Part shown: positions 40,428-48,307 of the stretch, piece after piece
Layout: every line of letters begins with the position of its first letter
How positions within the stretch are numbered: the first letter of the stretch is position 1
Source of the DNA: Nannocystis bainbridge
Lineage (GTDB): Bacteria > Myxococcota_A > Polyangia > Nannocystales > Nannocystaceae
Direction of reading: 5' to 3'
Assembly (NCBI RefSeq): GCF_028368995.1
Contig: NZ_JAQNDL010000002.1
Coordinates: forward strand, 1,795,724-1,859,723
DNA: 64,000 nt
Position numbers and translations under genes: made by a program
Notes under the pieces: model-generated
Database searches by the model: none
The model's input: the letters and a program-made list of their open reading frames with translations, nothing else
Told to the model about the DNA's origin: nothing

Positions 40428-41687
40428 TTGAACGCACCCAAGAAACCAGGAACCGACCTCAGCGCCCTCAAGGCGCGCCTCGCCAAGAAGACGGACGCGG
40501 CCCCACCGCCTCCCGCCGAGCCGGCAGCGCCGGCGGCTGCTGCTCCGGCGGCGCCCAAGGCGGCGCCTCCGGCCCGGCCGCCGTTCAAGAAGTCGGCCCC
40601 GCCGACCGATCTTCCGGCCCCGGGCGAGTCGGCGCCGATCGACATCCCCCCGCCGGGTGAAGTCGCCGCGCCGATCGACATCCCCGCGCCCGGCGAGGTC
40701 GCTCTGCCGCCGCAGCCTGTCGCGCCCGAGCCCATCGCCGCGGTGCCTGCCGCGCGCAAGAGCCTCGAGGACGGCACCCCGTTCGGCGCCACCGCCGTCG
40801 CCTTCGATCCGAACGCCGGCCTCATCGACTCCGGCGAGGTCCAGGCCAAGGGCAACCGCGGCCTCGTGATCCTCGCCGCCGGTGCAGCGCTCGCCTTCGG
40901 CGTCGCGCTCGGCTGGATCGGCCATCAGATCACCTCGAAGGGCGAGGTCAAGGCCGCGGCGCTGAAGAAGGGCGGCGACATGTACAACGAGGCCAACAAG
41001 GTCTCGGACATGCGCAAGGGCATCTCGCTCAAGATCGACGAGCTGCAGAAGCTCGTGTCCACCGACCCGGCCAAGGGCGCCGAGGAGCTGGCCAACCTCG
41101 TCAAGACCAACTTCGAGAAGAGCCCCAAGATCGACGATCTGTTCGGCTGGCAGCTCGCGGGCATCGGCCCCGAGGGCATCCGCCGCACCTTCGATCTCTA
41201 CGAGGAGGCCAACGGCCTGCGCCTCGACCTCGGCTACCTCGTCAACTTCGTCGCCGGCAACGGCAAGGCGTTGACCGAGACCGGCGGCCCGCGGCTGTTC
41301 GCCGTCAAGTTCAAGAAGGACGGCGCCGTGCTGGTCGAGCGCGGCGAGCCGATGTGCGGCGAGGCGCCTTGCCCCGAGGGCAAGGAGGGCGAGGCTTCCG
41401 GTTACAAGGTCCGCGACGCGGTCAACCAGGAGTTCTCCGTCGCTGCTCGTGGCACCGACGACGGCCAGGTCCTGCCGCTGTCCGCCGACACTCAGGTCTA
41501 CGGCTACGTCGTCGGCCTGAACCCGGAGAACAACGCCAAGCTGGTCGCAGCCTCGCTGTTCGCCAAGGTCAAGGCGCGTCTCGAGGAGATGTCCAAGGCC
41601 GAGGGCCGGGCGCTCAAGGCTCTCAAGAGCTACTCGGACGATCCGAACATCGACGGCGGCGGGCCCGCCGATCCCGGCGCCGACTGA
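40428..41687 (+). CDS. Single-pass membrane protein with proline-rich cytoplasmic arm
   Basis: TTG start at 40428 preceded by AAGGGGA. The 419-residue product starts NAPKKPGTDLSALKARLAKK, then an A/P-rich stretch with PIDIPxPGE repeats to ~residue 130. One helix follows (LVILAAGAALAFGVALGWIGHQI), then a helical and mixed extracytoplasmic domain (KKGGDMYNEANKVSDMRKGISLKIDELQKLVS; FGWQLAGIGPEGIRRTFDLYEEANGL) with two cysteines in GEPMCGEAPCPEG. Its stop directly abuts the GTG of the penicillin-binding protein gene (0-base gap), so the two are co-transcribed; a link to cell-wall synthesis is inferred. Confidence 0.7.
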   Translation: MNAPKKPGTDLSALKARLAKKTDAAPPPPAEPAAPAAAAPAAPKAAPPARPPFKKSAPPTDLPAPGESAPIDIPPPGEVAAPIDIPAPGEVALPPQPVAPEPIAAVPAARKSLEDGTPFGATAVAFDPNAGLIDSGEVQAKGNRGLVILAAGAALAFGVALGWIGHQITSKGEVKAAALKKGGDMYNEANKVSDMRKGISLKIDELQKLVSTDPAKGAEELANLVKTNFEKSPKIDDLFGWQLAGIGPEGIRRTFDLYEEANGLRLDLGYLVNFVAGNGKALTETGGPRLFAVKFKKDGAVLVERGEPMCGEAPCPEGKEGEASGYKVRDAVNQEFSVAARGTDDGQVLPLSADTQVYGYVVGLNPENNAKLVAASLFAKVKARLEEMSKAEGRALKALKSYSDDPNIDGGGPADPGAD

Positions 41688-44345
41688 GTGCAGTCGGGAT
41701 CACAGCCGCCCGTCCCACCCGCCGGCACCGCTGCCGACGACGCTGCCCCTTCGCGCCCTGCCGGCTCCGCAGGGGCAGCACCTCCGGTCCCCCCGCCGCC
41801 GCCGGCTCCACCGCGGCGCTCGGGGCCCGCGGGTCCGTCGCCGGTCGCTGCCGGCGCTCGGCTGTGGGTCACCAACCCGGCCCGCGCCGGCCTGTTCGGC
41901 TGGCTCGTGCGCTACTACCTGTTCGCGGCCGCGTGCGTCGCCGTGGCTCTGGGTTACTTCGGCGTGCGGGTCTACCGGGCCTATGACGCCGCCCTGCCCG
42001 ACATCGCCGACGTCGAGCGCTACGACGCCCTCGCGCCGGGTGTCACGCGGATCTTCGCCGTCGACGGCAGCGTCCTCGCCGAGCTCGCGCGCGAGCACCG
42101 GGCCTACGCCCCGATCGACGAGATCCCCGACCGCCTGATCCAGGCCTTCCTCTCCGTCGAGGACCGCCGCTTCTTCACCCACGCCGGCCTCGACTGGCGC
42201 GGTCTGGCGCGGGCGACCCTCGCCAACCTGCGCTCGGGCACCGTCATCCAGGGCGGCAGCACGATCACCCAGCAGGTCGCCAAGGGCTTCCTCAGCGACG
42301 AGCGCACCCTCGATCGCAAGCTGCGCGAGGCGCTGCTGTCGCTGCGGATCGAGGGTCGCCTCGGCAAGTGGCGGATCCTCGAGATCTACCTCAACAAGAT
42401 CTTCCTCGGTCACGGCGCCTACGGCGTCGCTGCCGCCGCCAGCCGCTATTTCGGCAAGGAGCTGCACGAGCTCACCCTCGCCGAGGCCGCGCTGATCGCC
42501 GGCCTCGCGCGCGCCCCCTCGCGCTACAGCCCGCTCGCCAGCCCCGAGCGCGCGCTCAAGCGGCGCTCCGTCGTCCTCCAGGACATGGTCGAAGCCGGCG
42601 CCATCACGCCGGCCGAGCGCGACGCCGCCGACGACGAGCCGCTCAAGCTGGCCGCCGCGCCGCCCGACGTGTTCCGCCTGCGCGCCCCTTATTACGCCGA
42701 GCACGTGCGACGTGAGGCCGGCCTCCGCTTCGGCGACGCCGCCGTGCTGCAGGACGGCCTGCAAATCGAGACCGCCGCCCAGATCGACATGGGCGCCCAG
42801 GCCCACGCCGCCATCGACTCGGCGCTGCGGCGCATCGATCGCCGCCAGGGCTGGCGCGGCCCAGTCGCTCACCTGTCCGATGAGACAGCCCGCGCCACCC
42901 TGCTCGAGCGCACCGGCGACGAGTACGGCGACGACGCCATGACCGCCGACCCGCAGCGCTGGCGCCTCGCCCTCGTCACCGAGGTCAACGCCAAGCAGGC
43001 CAGGGTCCGCGTCGGCAAGGTCGAGGCCCTGCTGCCGCTGAAGAAGATGGCCTGGGCCTCGCGCTACGACCGCAACACCGGCGTCAACGACGTCAAGATC
43101 ACCCGCGTCGACGAGGCCATCGAGGCCGGCGACGTCGTGTGGGTGCGGCCGGCGCAGAAGCGGCGCAGCGTCATCGCCGAGATCGACGACGAGGCCGCCG
43201 CCGCCGAGAGCGCCGCGAGTGAATCCGGCGACACCTCCGCTGGCTCCGCCGCGCTCGAGCCGCCCGACGAGGCCACCGGCCTGCTGCTGGTCGAGCTCGG
43301 GCAGATGCCGCGGGTCGAGGCGTCCCTCTACACCATGGCCCACGACACCGGCGAGGTCGAGGCGATGGAGGGCGGGCTCGACTACGACCGCTCGCAGTTC
43401 AACCGCACCACCCAGGCCTGCCGCCAGCCCGGCAGCGTGTTCAAGGCCATCTACTACGCCCTCGCGCTCGACGGCGGCCACTACAACATGGGCTCGGTGC
43501 TCGAGGACAAGCCCTACGTGCCCGAGCCCGGCGAGATGTGGAGCCCGCAGAACATCGGCCAGACGCTCGACGGCAAGGTCCTGCTGCGCACCGCGCTGAT
43601 CAAGTCGCTCAACCTGCCCTCGATCCGCCTGTTCGTCAGCCTCGGCGCCGACAAGGTCGTCCCGTGGGCGCGCCGGCTCGGCTTCACCACCGAGCTCATC
43701 GCCGACCGCGCGCTGTCGCTGGGCGCCTCGTGCGTGCGCACCGACGAGCTCTCGCGGGCCTTCTCGATCTTCGTCCGCGGCGGCTCGTGGATCGACCCGA
43801 TCTACATCCGCCGCGTGATCGACAAGCGCGGCCAGACCCTGCTCGACCAGCGCCACCCGCTCGACGCCGGCGTCGACGTCGCCGGCCGCCTCGACCGCAT
43901 GGCCGCCCTCGCCGTGCACGGCCCGCGCCAGGTCGTCGACGACCGCACCGCCTTCCTCATCACCCGCCTCATGCGCGAGGTCGTGACCGCCGGCATCGGC
44001 GGCCGCGCCTCGCAGATCGGCGTGCCCGCCGGCGGCAAGTCGGGCACCGCGTCGAAGAACGCCTACACCACCGACACCTGGTTCGTCGGCTTCACCTCGC
44101 GCCACATGACCGCGGCGTGGATGGGCGACGACACCTACGAGCGCTCGCTCGGCGACGAGGACGCCAGCTACACCACGGCGACCCCGATGTGGACGCAGTT
44201 CATGGCCGGGGTGGTCGCCGGGATCCCGCACGAGAACCTGCCGATGAACCGACCCCCGGGCATCAGCAGCCGCAACGTCGACGCCCGCACCGGCGAAGAG
44301 CCGATGGCCGGCATGCCGTCGGCGACGCTCTACTTCAAGGACTGA
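41688..44345 (+). CDS. mrcA: Class A penicillin-binding protein (PBP1A type)
   Basis: 885 residues, GTG at 41688. An unusual ~60-residue P/A-rich N-terminus precedes one membrane helix (YYLFAAACVAVALGYFGV). The GT51 transglycosylase domain has catalytic E158 in SVEDRRFFTHAGLD, and GGSTITQQVAK. A middle insertion (about 390-540) has OB-like strands and acidic linker. The transpeptidase domain has S583-V-F-K586 (SxxK), SLN (SxN) and K784-S-G-T (KTG box), all intact. It polymerises and cross-links peptidoglycan at the inner membrane. Co-transcribed with the preceding membrane protein. A repeat-family pair (CTGTCC-GATG-AGACAG) lies within the gene at 42873-42888. Confidence 0.95.
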   Translation: MQSGSQPPVPPAGTAADDAAPSRPAGSAGAAPPVPPPPPAPPRRSGPAGPSPVAAGARLWVTNPARAGLFGWLVRYYLFAAACVAVALGYFGVRVYRAYDAALPDIADVERYDALAPGVTRIFAVDGSVLAELAREHRAYAPIDEIPDRLIQAFLSVEDRRFFTHAGLDWRGLARATLANLRSGTVIQGGSTITQQVAKGFLSDERTLDRKLREALLSLRIEGRLGKWRILEIYLNKIFLGHGAYGVAAAASRYFGKELHELTLAEAALIAGLARAPSRYSPLASPERALKRRSVVLQDMVEAGAITPAERDAADDEPLKLAAAPPDVFRLRAPYYAEHVRREAGLRFGDAAVLQDGLQIETAAQIDMGAQAHAAIDSALRRIDRRQGWRGPVAHLSDETARATLLERTGDEYGDDAMTADPQRWRLALVTEVNAKQARVRVGKVEALLPLKKMAWASRYDRNTGVNDVKITRVDEAIEAGDVVWVRPAQKRRSVIAEIDDEAAAAESAASESGDTSAGSAALEPPDEATGLLLVELGQMPRVEASLYTMAHDTGEVEAMEGGLDYDRSQFNRTTQACRQPGSVFKAIYYALALDGGHYNMGSVLEDKPYVPEPGEMWSPQNIGQTLDGKVLLRTALIKSLNLPSIRLFVSLGADKVVPWARRLGFTTELIADRALSLGASCVRTDELSRAFSIFVRGGSWIDPIYIRRVIDKRGQTLLDQRHPLDAGVDVAGRLDRMAALAVHGPRQVVDDRTAFLITRLMREVVTAGIGGRASQIGVPAGGKSGTASKNAYTTDTWFVGFTSRHMTAAWMGDDTYERSLGDEDASYTTATPMWTQFMAGVVAGIPHENLPMNRPPGISSRNVDARTGEEPMAGMPSATLYFKD

Positions 44346-44347
44346 CC

Positions 44348-44423
44348 GGTCCCTTCGGACATGCCCTCTCGGGCATGTCCGGGAGAGCATGTCCGAGAGA
44401 GCATGCTCCGTCGGACAGGTCAT
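44348..44423. repeat. 14-bp palindromic array after PBP gene
   Basis: Five units (ACATGCCC, GCATGTCC, GCATGTCC, GCATGCTC, ACAGGTCA) at 14-base spacing begin right after the stop codon. Confidence 0.85.
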
Positions 44424-45052
44424 GGCGCCGTCGCTCACGGGACGAGCGGCCCGGTGGGTGCGGTGCCACCATTCCGTTTCGGTGCGCCAGCGCCGAATGC
44501 ATCGAGACGCAGCGTGACCGCGGTTCGGCAATGCATGCACTGCGATTTTTGCGCTTCCGGGCCGCCTTCGTCGCAGAGGCTTCATGCCCCCGGCACCTAC
44601 ACCTGCGTGTCGCACCGACTGAGCCCAGCAAGCGCCCAAAAAGGCGAAAATCTCCCCACCCGACTGGCGCCGCCCACGGAACCAAGGGGGTTCCCGGGTG
44701 GTTCCGAATCTCCCGGATGCATCCTGGGGTCCCTGTGACCCTCTCCTCGTTCGCGCGCTGGGAGCCACGCACTCGCCGAAATCATCGTTCGCTGGCCCCA
44801 TGGTGGCAGAGTCGATGAATCGACGGATCTGGCCACTCGATCCCGCGACGGTGCGCATGGAATCCGTCCTACCGCGGCGATAGAGCCGTCTCGTTGCGAT
44901 CGGACACGTCGCGGTCGAAGGCCGTGCTGCACGAGGTGGTTGTGGTCGAGGTCATCGCGGTCGTTGCTCGCATGGCGGTCGCCTTCAGACTTGCCGACGA
45001 CGCCGCCCGCACCTGAGCGACCCGGCGTCGGAGCTGGAGAGTCGAGACCACC
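44424..45052. other. Intergenic region without confident gene
   Basis: ORFs here have poor codon composition. I see a possible stem GGAACC...GGTTCC (44679-44706) and a GTCGAT-GA-ATCGAC palindrome (44811-44824). A short frame ending at 45015 (KAVLHEVVVVEVIAVVARMAVAF) has no convincing start. Part of this stretch is probably the promoter region of the cysteine-repeat gene. Confidence 0.4.
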
Positions 45053-45682
45053 ATGCTATTCAACCAGACGAGTATCCTCCTCGCGTCGTTGACCGTCGCG
45101 TTCGCCATCCCCTTCATCGAGCCGACGTGCGACCTCGGACCGCACGATCCGGGGAAGTGCCACGACCGGCACGACTGCGAAGACGACGAGGTCTGCGTCG
45201 ACTACAAGTGCGAGCCCGAGAAGGAGTGTTACAAAAACGCCGACTGCGACAACGACGAGAAGTGCGTCGACGGCGAGTGCGAGCCCGACAAGGACAAGGA
45301 GTGCTGGAAGGACGACGACTGCGACAAGGGCGAGAAGTGCGTCGACGGCGAGTGCGAGCCCGACAAGGACAAGGAGTGCTGGAAGGACGACGACTGCGAC
45401 AAGGGCGAGAAGTGCGTCGACGGCGAGTGCGAGCCCGACAAGGACAAGGAGTGCTGGAAGGACGACGACTGCGACAAGGGCGAGAAGTGCGTCGACGGCG
45501 AGTGCGAGCCCGACAAGGACAAGGAGTGCTGGAAGGACGACGACTGCGACAAGGGCGAGAAGTGCGTCGACGGCGAGTGCGAGCCCGACAAGGACAAGGA
45601 GTGCTGGAAGGACGACGACTGCGACAAGGGCGAGAAGTGCATCAACGGCGACTGCAAATATACGAAGGACTGCCGAATCTGA
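45053..45682 (+). CDS. Secreted cysteine-repeat protein
   Basis: 209 residues from ATG at 45053. A signal peptide (MLFNQTSILLASLTVAFAIPF) precedes CxxDxDCxxxxxCVDGxC motifs. Five tandem 25-residue units (DKDKECWKDDDCDKGEKC VDGECEP) follow, nearly identical, then a diverged end (INGDCKYTKDC). The pattern is like the short disulphide-knot repeats seen in many exported myxobacterial proteins. The four cysteines per unit probably form disulphides outside the cell; lysine and aspartate alternate, so the chain is highly charged. Function unknown. Confidence 0.82.
   Translation: MLFNQTSILLASLTVAFAIPFIEPTCDLGPHDPGKCHDRHDCEDDEVCVDYKCEPEKECYKNADCDNDEKCVDGECEPDKDKECWKDDDCDKGEKCVDGECEPDKDKECWKDDDCDKGEKCVDGECEPDKDKECWKDDDCDKGEKCVDGECEPDKDKECWKDDDCDKGEKCVDGECEPDKDKECWKDDDCDKGEKCINGDCKYTKDCRI
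45287..45661 (+). repeat. 75-bp coding tandem repeat (five units)
   Basis: Units begin at 45287, 45362, 45437, 45512 and 45587. The first four are identical over their visible length, even at third codon positions, so the expansion is recent or kept uniform by recombination. Only the last diverges. Confidence 0.92.
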
Positions 45683-45869
45683 CAGCCGATGCGCCCGCTC
45701 TTTCTGACGAGCCCGGGAGCGGCGGTTCGTGTCGGAATCATTGTTCGTTCAGCCCGACGCCGTGCCCGCCAGTTCGGGCGCGGCGGCGTCCGCTCGCCTC
45801 AGACGGTCCGGGAATCGCTGCGCCCCGCCCTGCCGACGATGCTCGCCAGCCGACCGATCCTGTCGCATC

Positions 45870-45900
45870 GCACATGTCCGATGCGACATGTCCTCACGGC
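45870..45900. repeat. 14-bp palindromic unit pair
   Basis: ACATGTCCGATGCG and ACATGTCCTCACGG lie in the gap between the cysteine-repeat gene and the leftward barrel gene. No other feature is seen in 45683-45978. Confidence 0.8.
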
Positions 45901-45978
45901 CTTCTTCGTTCGCGGCCCGGTACTGGCCGGGCCTCGCCGTGCCGGACCGGCGAGCGCCGGCCCGCGGCGCGAGCTCGC

Positions 45979-46728
45979 TCAGAACCAGGTCGACAGCCCG
46001 ATCGTGGCAGCCAGCGTGAACGACTGCGCGGTGCGGCCCCACACCGGCGGCGGCGCGGCCGGTACTCCGGGGCCGCCGGTGCGGCCGATGCCGTGGACCC
46101 ACCGGTAGTCGAACGTCAGGCCGAAATCGACCGAGAAGTACTGCGTCACGAACGCGTGCGCGCCGAAGCCCACGCCGAGCAGCGGCGCCATCGCCCCGCC
46201 GCGGTTCCAGTTGGGGCCGTCGTTGTTGGTCAGCGTCGCGCCGGTGAAGCCGGTGCGGACCAGGATGAACGGCAGCACCGGCCCCTCGGCGATCGGCAGG
46301 ATCTCGAGGTACGGCGTGAACGTGCCGACGAACGCCGTCGTCGAGTTGTCGTTGTCGCCGTCGTTGGGGTCGTTGTTGCGGTCGAACGAGTGGCTCAGGT
46401 TCATGCCGAAGCGCGCCCCGAGGATCAGGTGGCGATGGATGCCGTAGCCGACCCCGAGCGCGATGACGGACGCGCCGCCGATCGGGTTGCCGTCGATCGC
46501 CACCGGGCGACCGGCGCCGAAGCCGATGACGTTCACGCGGGGGTTGTTCGGATCGCGCGCCTCACCCGGGTCGTAATAAGGGCGGCCCTGCGTCCACGAC
46601 AGCGCCTCGGTGTCGAGGTGGACGCGGACCTTGCCCTTCGGCGCGACCCTGGCTGCCTCTGCGGTGGTTGCGAAGGACCCCAGGGCGCAGACGAGCGAGA
46701 CGGAGAGTGCGAGTCGATGGAGCTTCAT
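45979..46728 (-). CDS. Outer-membrane beta-barrel protein
   Basis: ATG at 46728 gives 249 residues with a signal peptide (MKLHRLALSVSLVCALGSFATTAEA). Amphipathic strands alternate with D/N-rich loops: HLILGARFGMNLSHSF, then DRNNDPNDGDNDNST (a possible Ca2+ site), TPYLEILPIAEGPVLPFILVRTGFTG, and the C-terminal FTLAATIGLSTWF ends in phenylalanine, as is usual for barrels assembled by BamA. About 8-10 strands. Function unknown. Confidence 0.75.
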   Translation of the reverse strand: MKLHRLALSVSLVCALGSFATTAEAARVAPKGKVRVHLDTEALSWTQGRPYYDPGEARDPNNPRVNVIGFGAGRPVAIDGNPIGGASVIALGVGYGIHRHLILGARFGMNLSHSFDRNNDPNDGDNDNSTTAFVGTFTPYLEILPIAEGPVLPFILVRTGFTGATLTNNDGPNWNRGGAMAPLLGVGFGAHAFVTQYFSVDFGLTFDYRWVHGIGRTGGPGVPAAPPPVWGRTAQSFTLAATIGLSTWF

Positions 46729-46842
46729 GGCCCCGCCAGGGTAGGCCACGCGCGCCGTCGAGCCAAGCACCGCGGCGCTTGTGAAGATCGCGGCTTCGAG
46801 GCTACGCTCGCGGGCGAGAGGCCGCCATGTGGGCCGAGGCTC

Positions 46843-46919
46843 GAGCACTTCGCCCAGTCTGGTAGGGCATTTGATTTCGGATCAAAGGGTCGCGGGTTCA
46901 AATCCCGTACTGTTCACCA
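46843..46919 (+). tRNA. tRNA with TCG anticodon (Arg-type), CCA encoded
   Basis: The cloverleaf is complete over 77 bases. The acceptor is GAGCACT/ACTGTTC with one C6-C67 mismatch and G3-U70. The D-stem is GCCC/GGGC with a GG in the loop. The anticodon stem TTTGA/TCAAA encloses loop TTTCGGA (anticodon TCG at 34-36, T33 and G37 present). The variable region is GGGTC, the T-arm GCGGG/CCCGT encloses TTCAAAT, and discriminator A is followed by CCA. The anticodon would read CGA arginine. The body resembles tRNA-Pro more than typical tRNA-Arg. The G3-U70 pair and mismatch are unusual. Confidence 0.8.
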
Positions 46920-47574
46920 CCGCCGCGGTCGGGCGGCCTCTCACTGATTTTCCCCTGCCCTCGCGCACGGGTCTCGCCCGCAGCGAAGCGACACGAAGGA
47001 CTCGCCGAGCTCGCGTCGCCAGCGGCCTCGACTGTGCCGCTCTGCTAGTCGGCCGAACGTCGCACCACTCGACTTCGCCGCGCCGAGCGACTTGATTCGT
47101 GACCACCGAGCCATGCACCGCTCGGCCTCGCCGGCTCCGGTAGCGAGCGCATGAAAGCGACCGAGCATTGCGAATCATCGCCTCCGCCGCGCGAGTCACC
47201 GCGTGGAGCGTCGCCGTCGCTCGTCGCCCGGTCTTCGGCGCGCGACCTCGTGAACGACTCGAGCGTCGCCGTCGCTCGCCGCAGCCTCCGCTCTCGGGCG
47301 CGTGATTTCGTCAGCGACAGGAGCCTCGTCGTCGCTCGTCGCCTCTGGCCTCTGCGAGCGCCGCACGCTCTTCTTTTCCGCTGCGCGGCCGCTCGCTCGC
47401 CCACGGGCCCCGCGACCTCGCGCGCGTCGCAGCGACCTCGTGCACGTGCACGGCCGTTGCGGTCGCTCGCGCGGCCCTCGTGATTGACCGCATCCTCCAC
47501 CTCCCGTACGGTATCCAGCGGGCTGCTCCGCGACTGCGTGGCGTACGCTCGCTTCCCTCACCGCGAAGAGCCGT
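46920..47574. repeat. Non-coding stretch with degenerate ~55-60-bp repeats
   Basis: Three imperfect copies of a segment starting GAGCGTCGCCGTCGCTCG (47206, 47261, 47321; the third reads GAGCCTCGTCGTCGCTCG) lie here. Frames are open on both strands but neither has a credible start or composition. No gene is called. Confidence 0.45.
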
Positions 47575-48129
47575 ATGACCGCCGCCACTCGAGCCCAGCC
47601 GCGCGCCGCCGCACCCGAGCGGATCCTCTCCCTCGATCGTCTCGCCGCTCTCTCGAGCGACGCCCTGCGCGGCCTCTACGCCCGCGGCTCGGTGCCCGAC
47701 GATCTCACCGCGCTCGACGGTCGCCCGAAGGGCCGCATGCTGGCGGTCCGCGGCCTCGAGCACGGCCCCGCCGGCCGCCTGCTGCGCGCCATGGCCCGCC
47801 ACCCGCGCTTCCCGTGGGACGGCAAGAGCTTCTTCCCCGACCAGGCCGACGCGAGCCGCGGCATCAACCGCGTCGACCTCGTGGTCCGCCGCTTCGATCT
47901 GTTCCCGTTCGCCACCCGCATCGAGCCCTCGGTGCTCGACGGCCAGCCGTGCGTCTACCTCGACTACGAGCAGCCCGGCAACCCCTGGTTCATCGCCCGG
48001 ATCCGCGACGAGCTCCGCGAAGTCGGGCCCGACCTGTACCTCGGGCCTGCCCTGTGGAAACGCCTCCGCGGCGGCGCCAGCCACCTGCTGTGGTTCGCCG
48101 TCGATTTCGCCACCCCGTCGAACGCGTGA
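47575..48129 (+). CDS. Protein of unknown function (184 aa)
   Basis: ATG at 47575. The sequence is compact and looks globular: ILSLDRLAALSSDALRGLYARGSVPDDLTALDGRPKGRMLAVRGLE, DLVVRRFDLFPFATRIEPS, CVYLDYEQPGNPWFIARIRDELREVGPDLYLGPALWK. It has no membrane helix or signal. The DELREVGPDLYLG segment is reminiscent of DUF4334-like small proteins, but I would not assign it. It is followed by a long repeat array before the convergent DUF2330 gene. Confidence 0.65.
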   Translation: MTAATRAQPRAAAPERILSLDRLAALSSDALRGLYARGSVPDDLTALDGRPKGRMLAVRGLEHGPAGRLLRAMARHPRFPWDGKSFFPDQADASRGINRVDLVVRRFDLFPFATRIEPSVLDGQPCVYLDYEQPGNPWFIARIRDELREVGPDLYLGPALWKRLRGGASHLLWFAVDFATPSNA

Positions 48130-48156
48130 CCCCGGCCCGGCGACGCGGCCACTCGC

Positions 48157-48281
48157 GGGCATGTCCGTGGCGACATGTCCTCGTAGACATTCGATGCATG
48201 TGCCCTTTCGGACATTCTCGAAAGGACATGTTCGATTCGACATGTCCTCATGGTCATGTCCGTGAAGACATTTCGCCTCGG
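48157..48281. repeat. Long 14-bp palindromic array
   Basis: Units GCATGTCC, ACATGTCC, ACATTCGA, ACATTCTC, ACATGTTC, ACATGTCC, TCATGTCC and ACATTTCG run with 14-base spacing, broken once by a longer segment around 48190-48210. It fills most of the gap between convergent genes and overruns no gene. Confidence 0.85.
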
Positions 48282-48307
48282 CCTGAGTCCGGGCGCGCGT
48301 CCCGTGC

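Noticed and set aside
44335..44932. Leftward and rightward frames in the gap after the PBP gene
   Set aside because: They overlap the repeat array and show no consistent third-position GC or motif.
46843..47574. Genomic island or prophage at the tRNA
   Set aside because: No integrase, transposase, phage gene or direct repeat of the tRNA end is visible in the window.
47151..47588. Possible genes downstream of the tRNA on either strand
   Set aside because: Products are dominated by R, A and S with internal repeats, and no start codon has a ribosome binding site.
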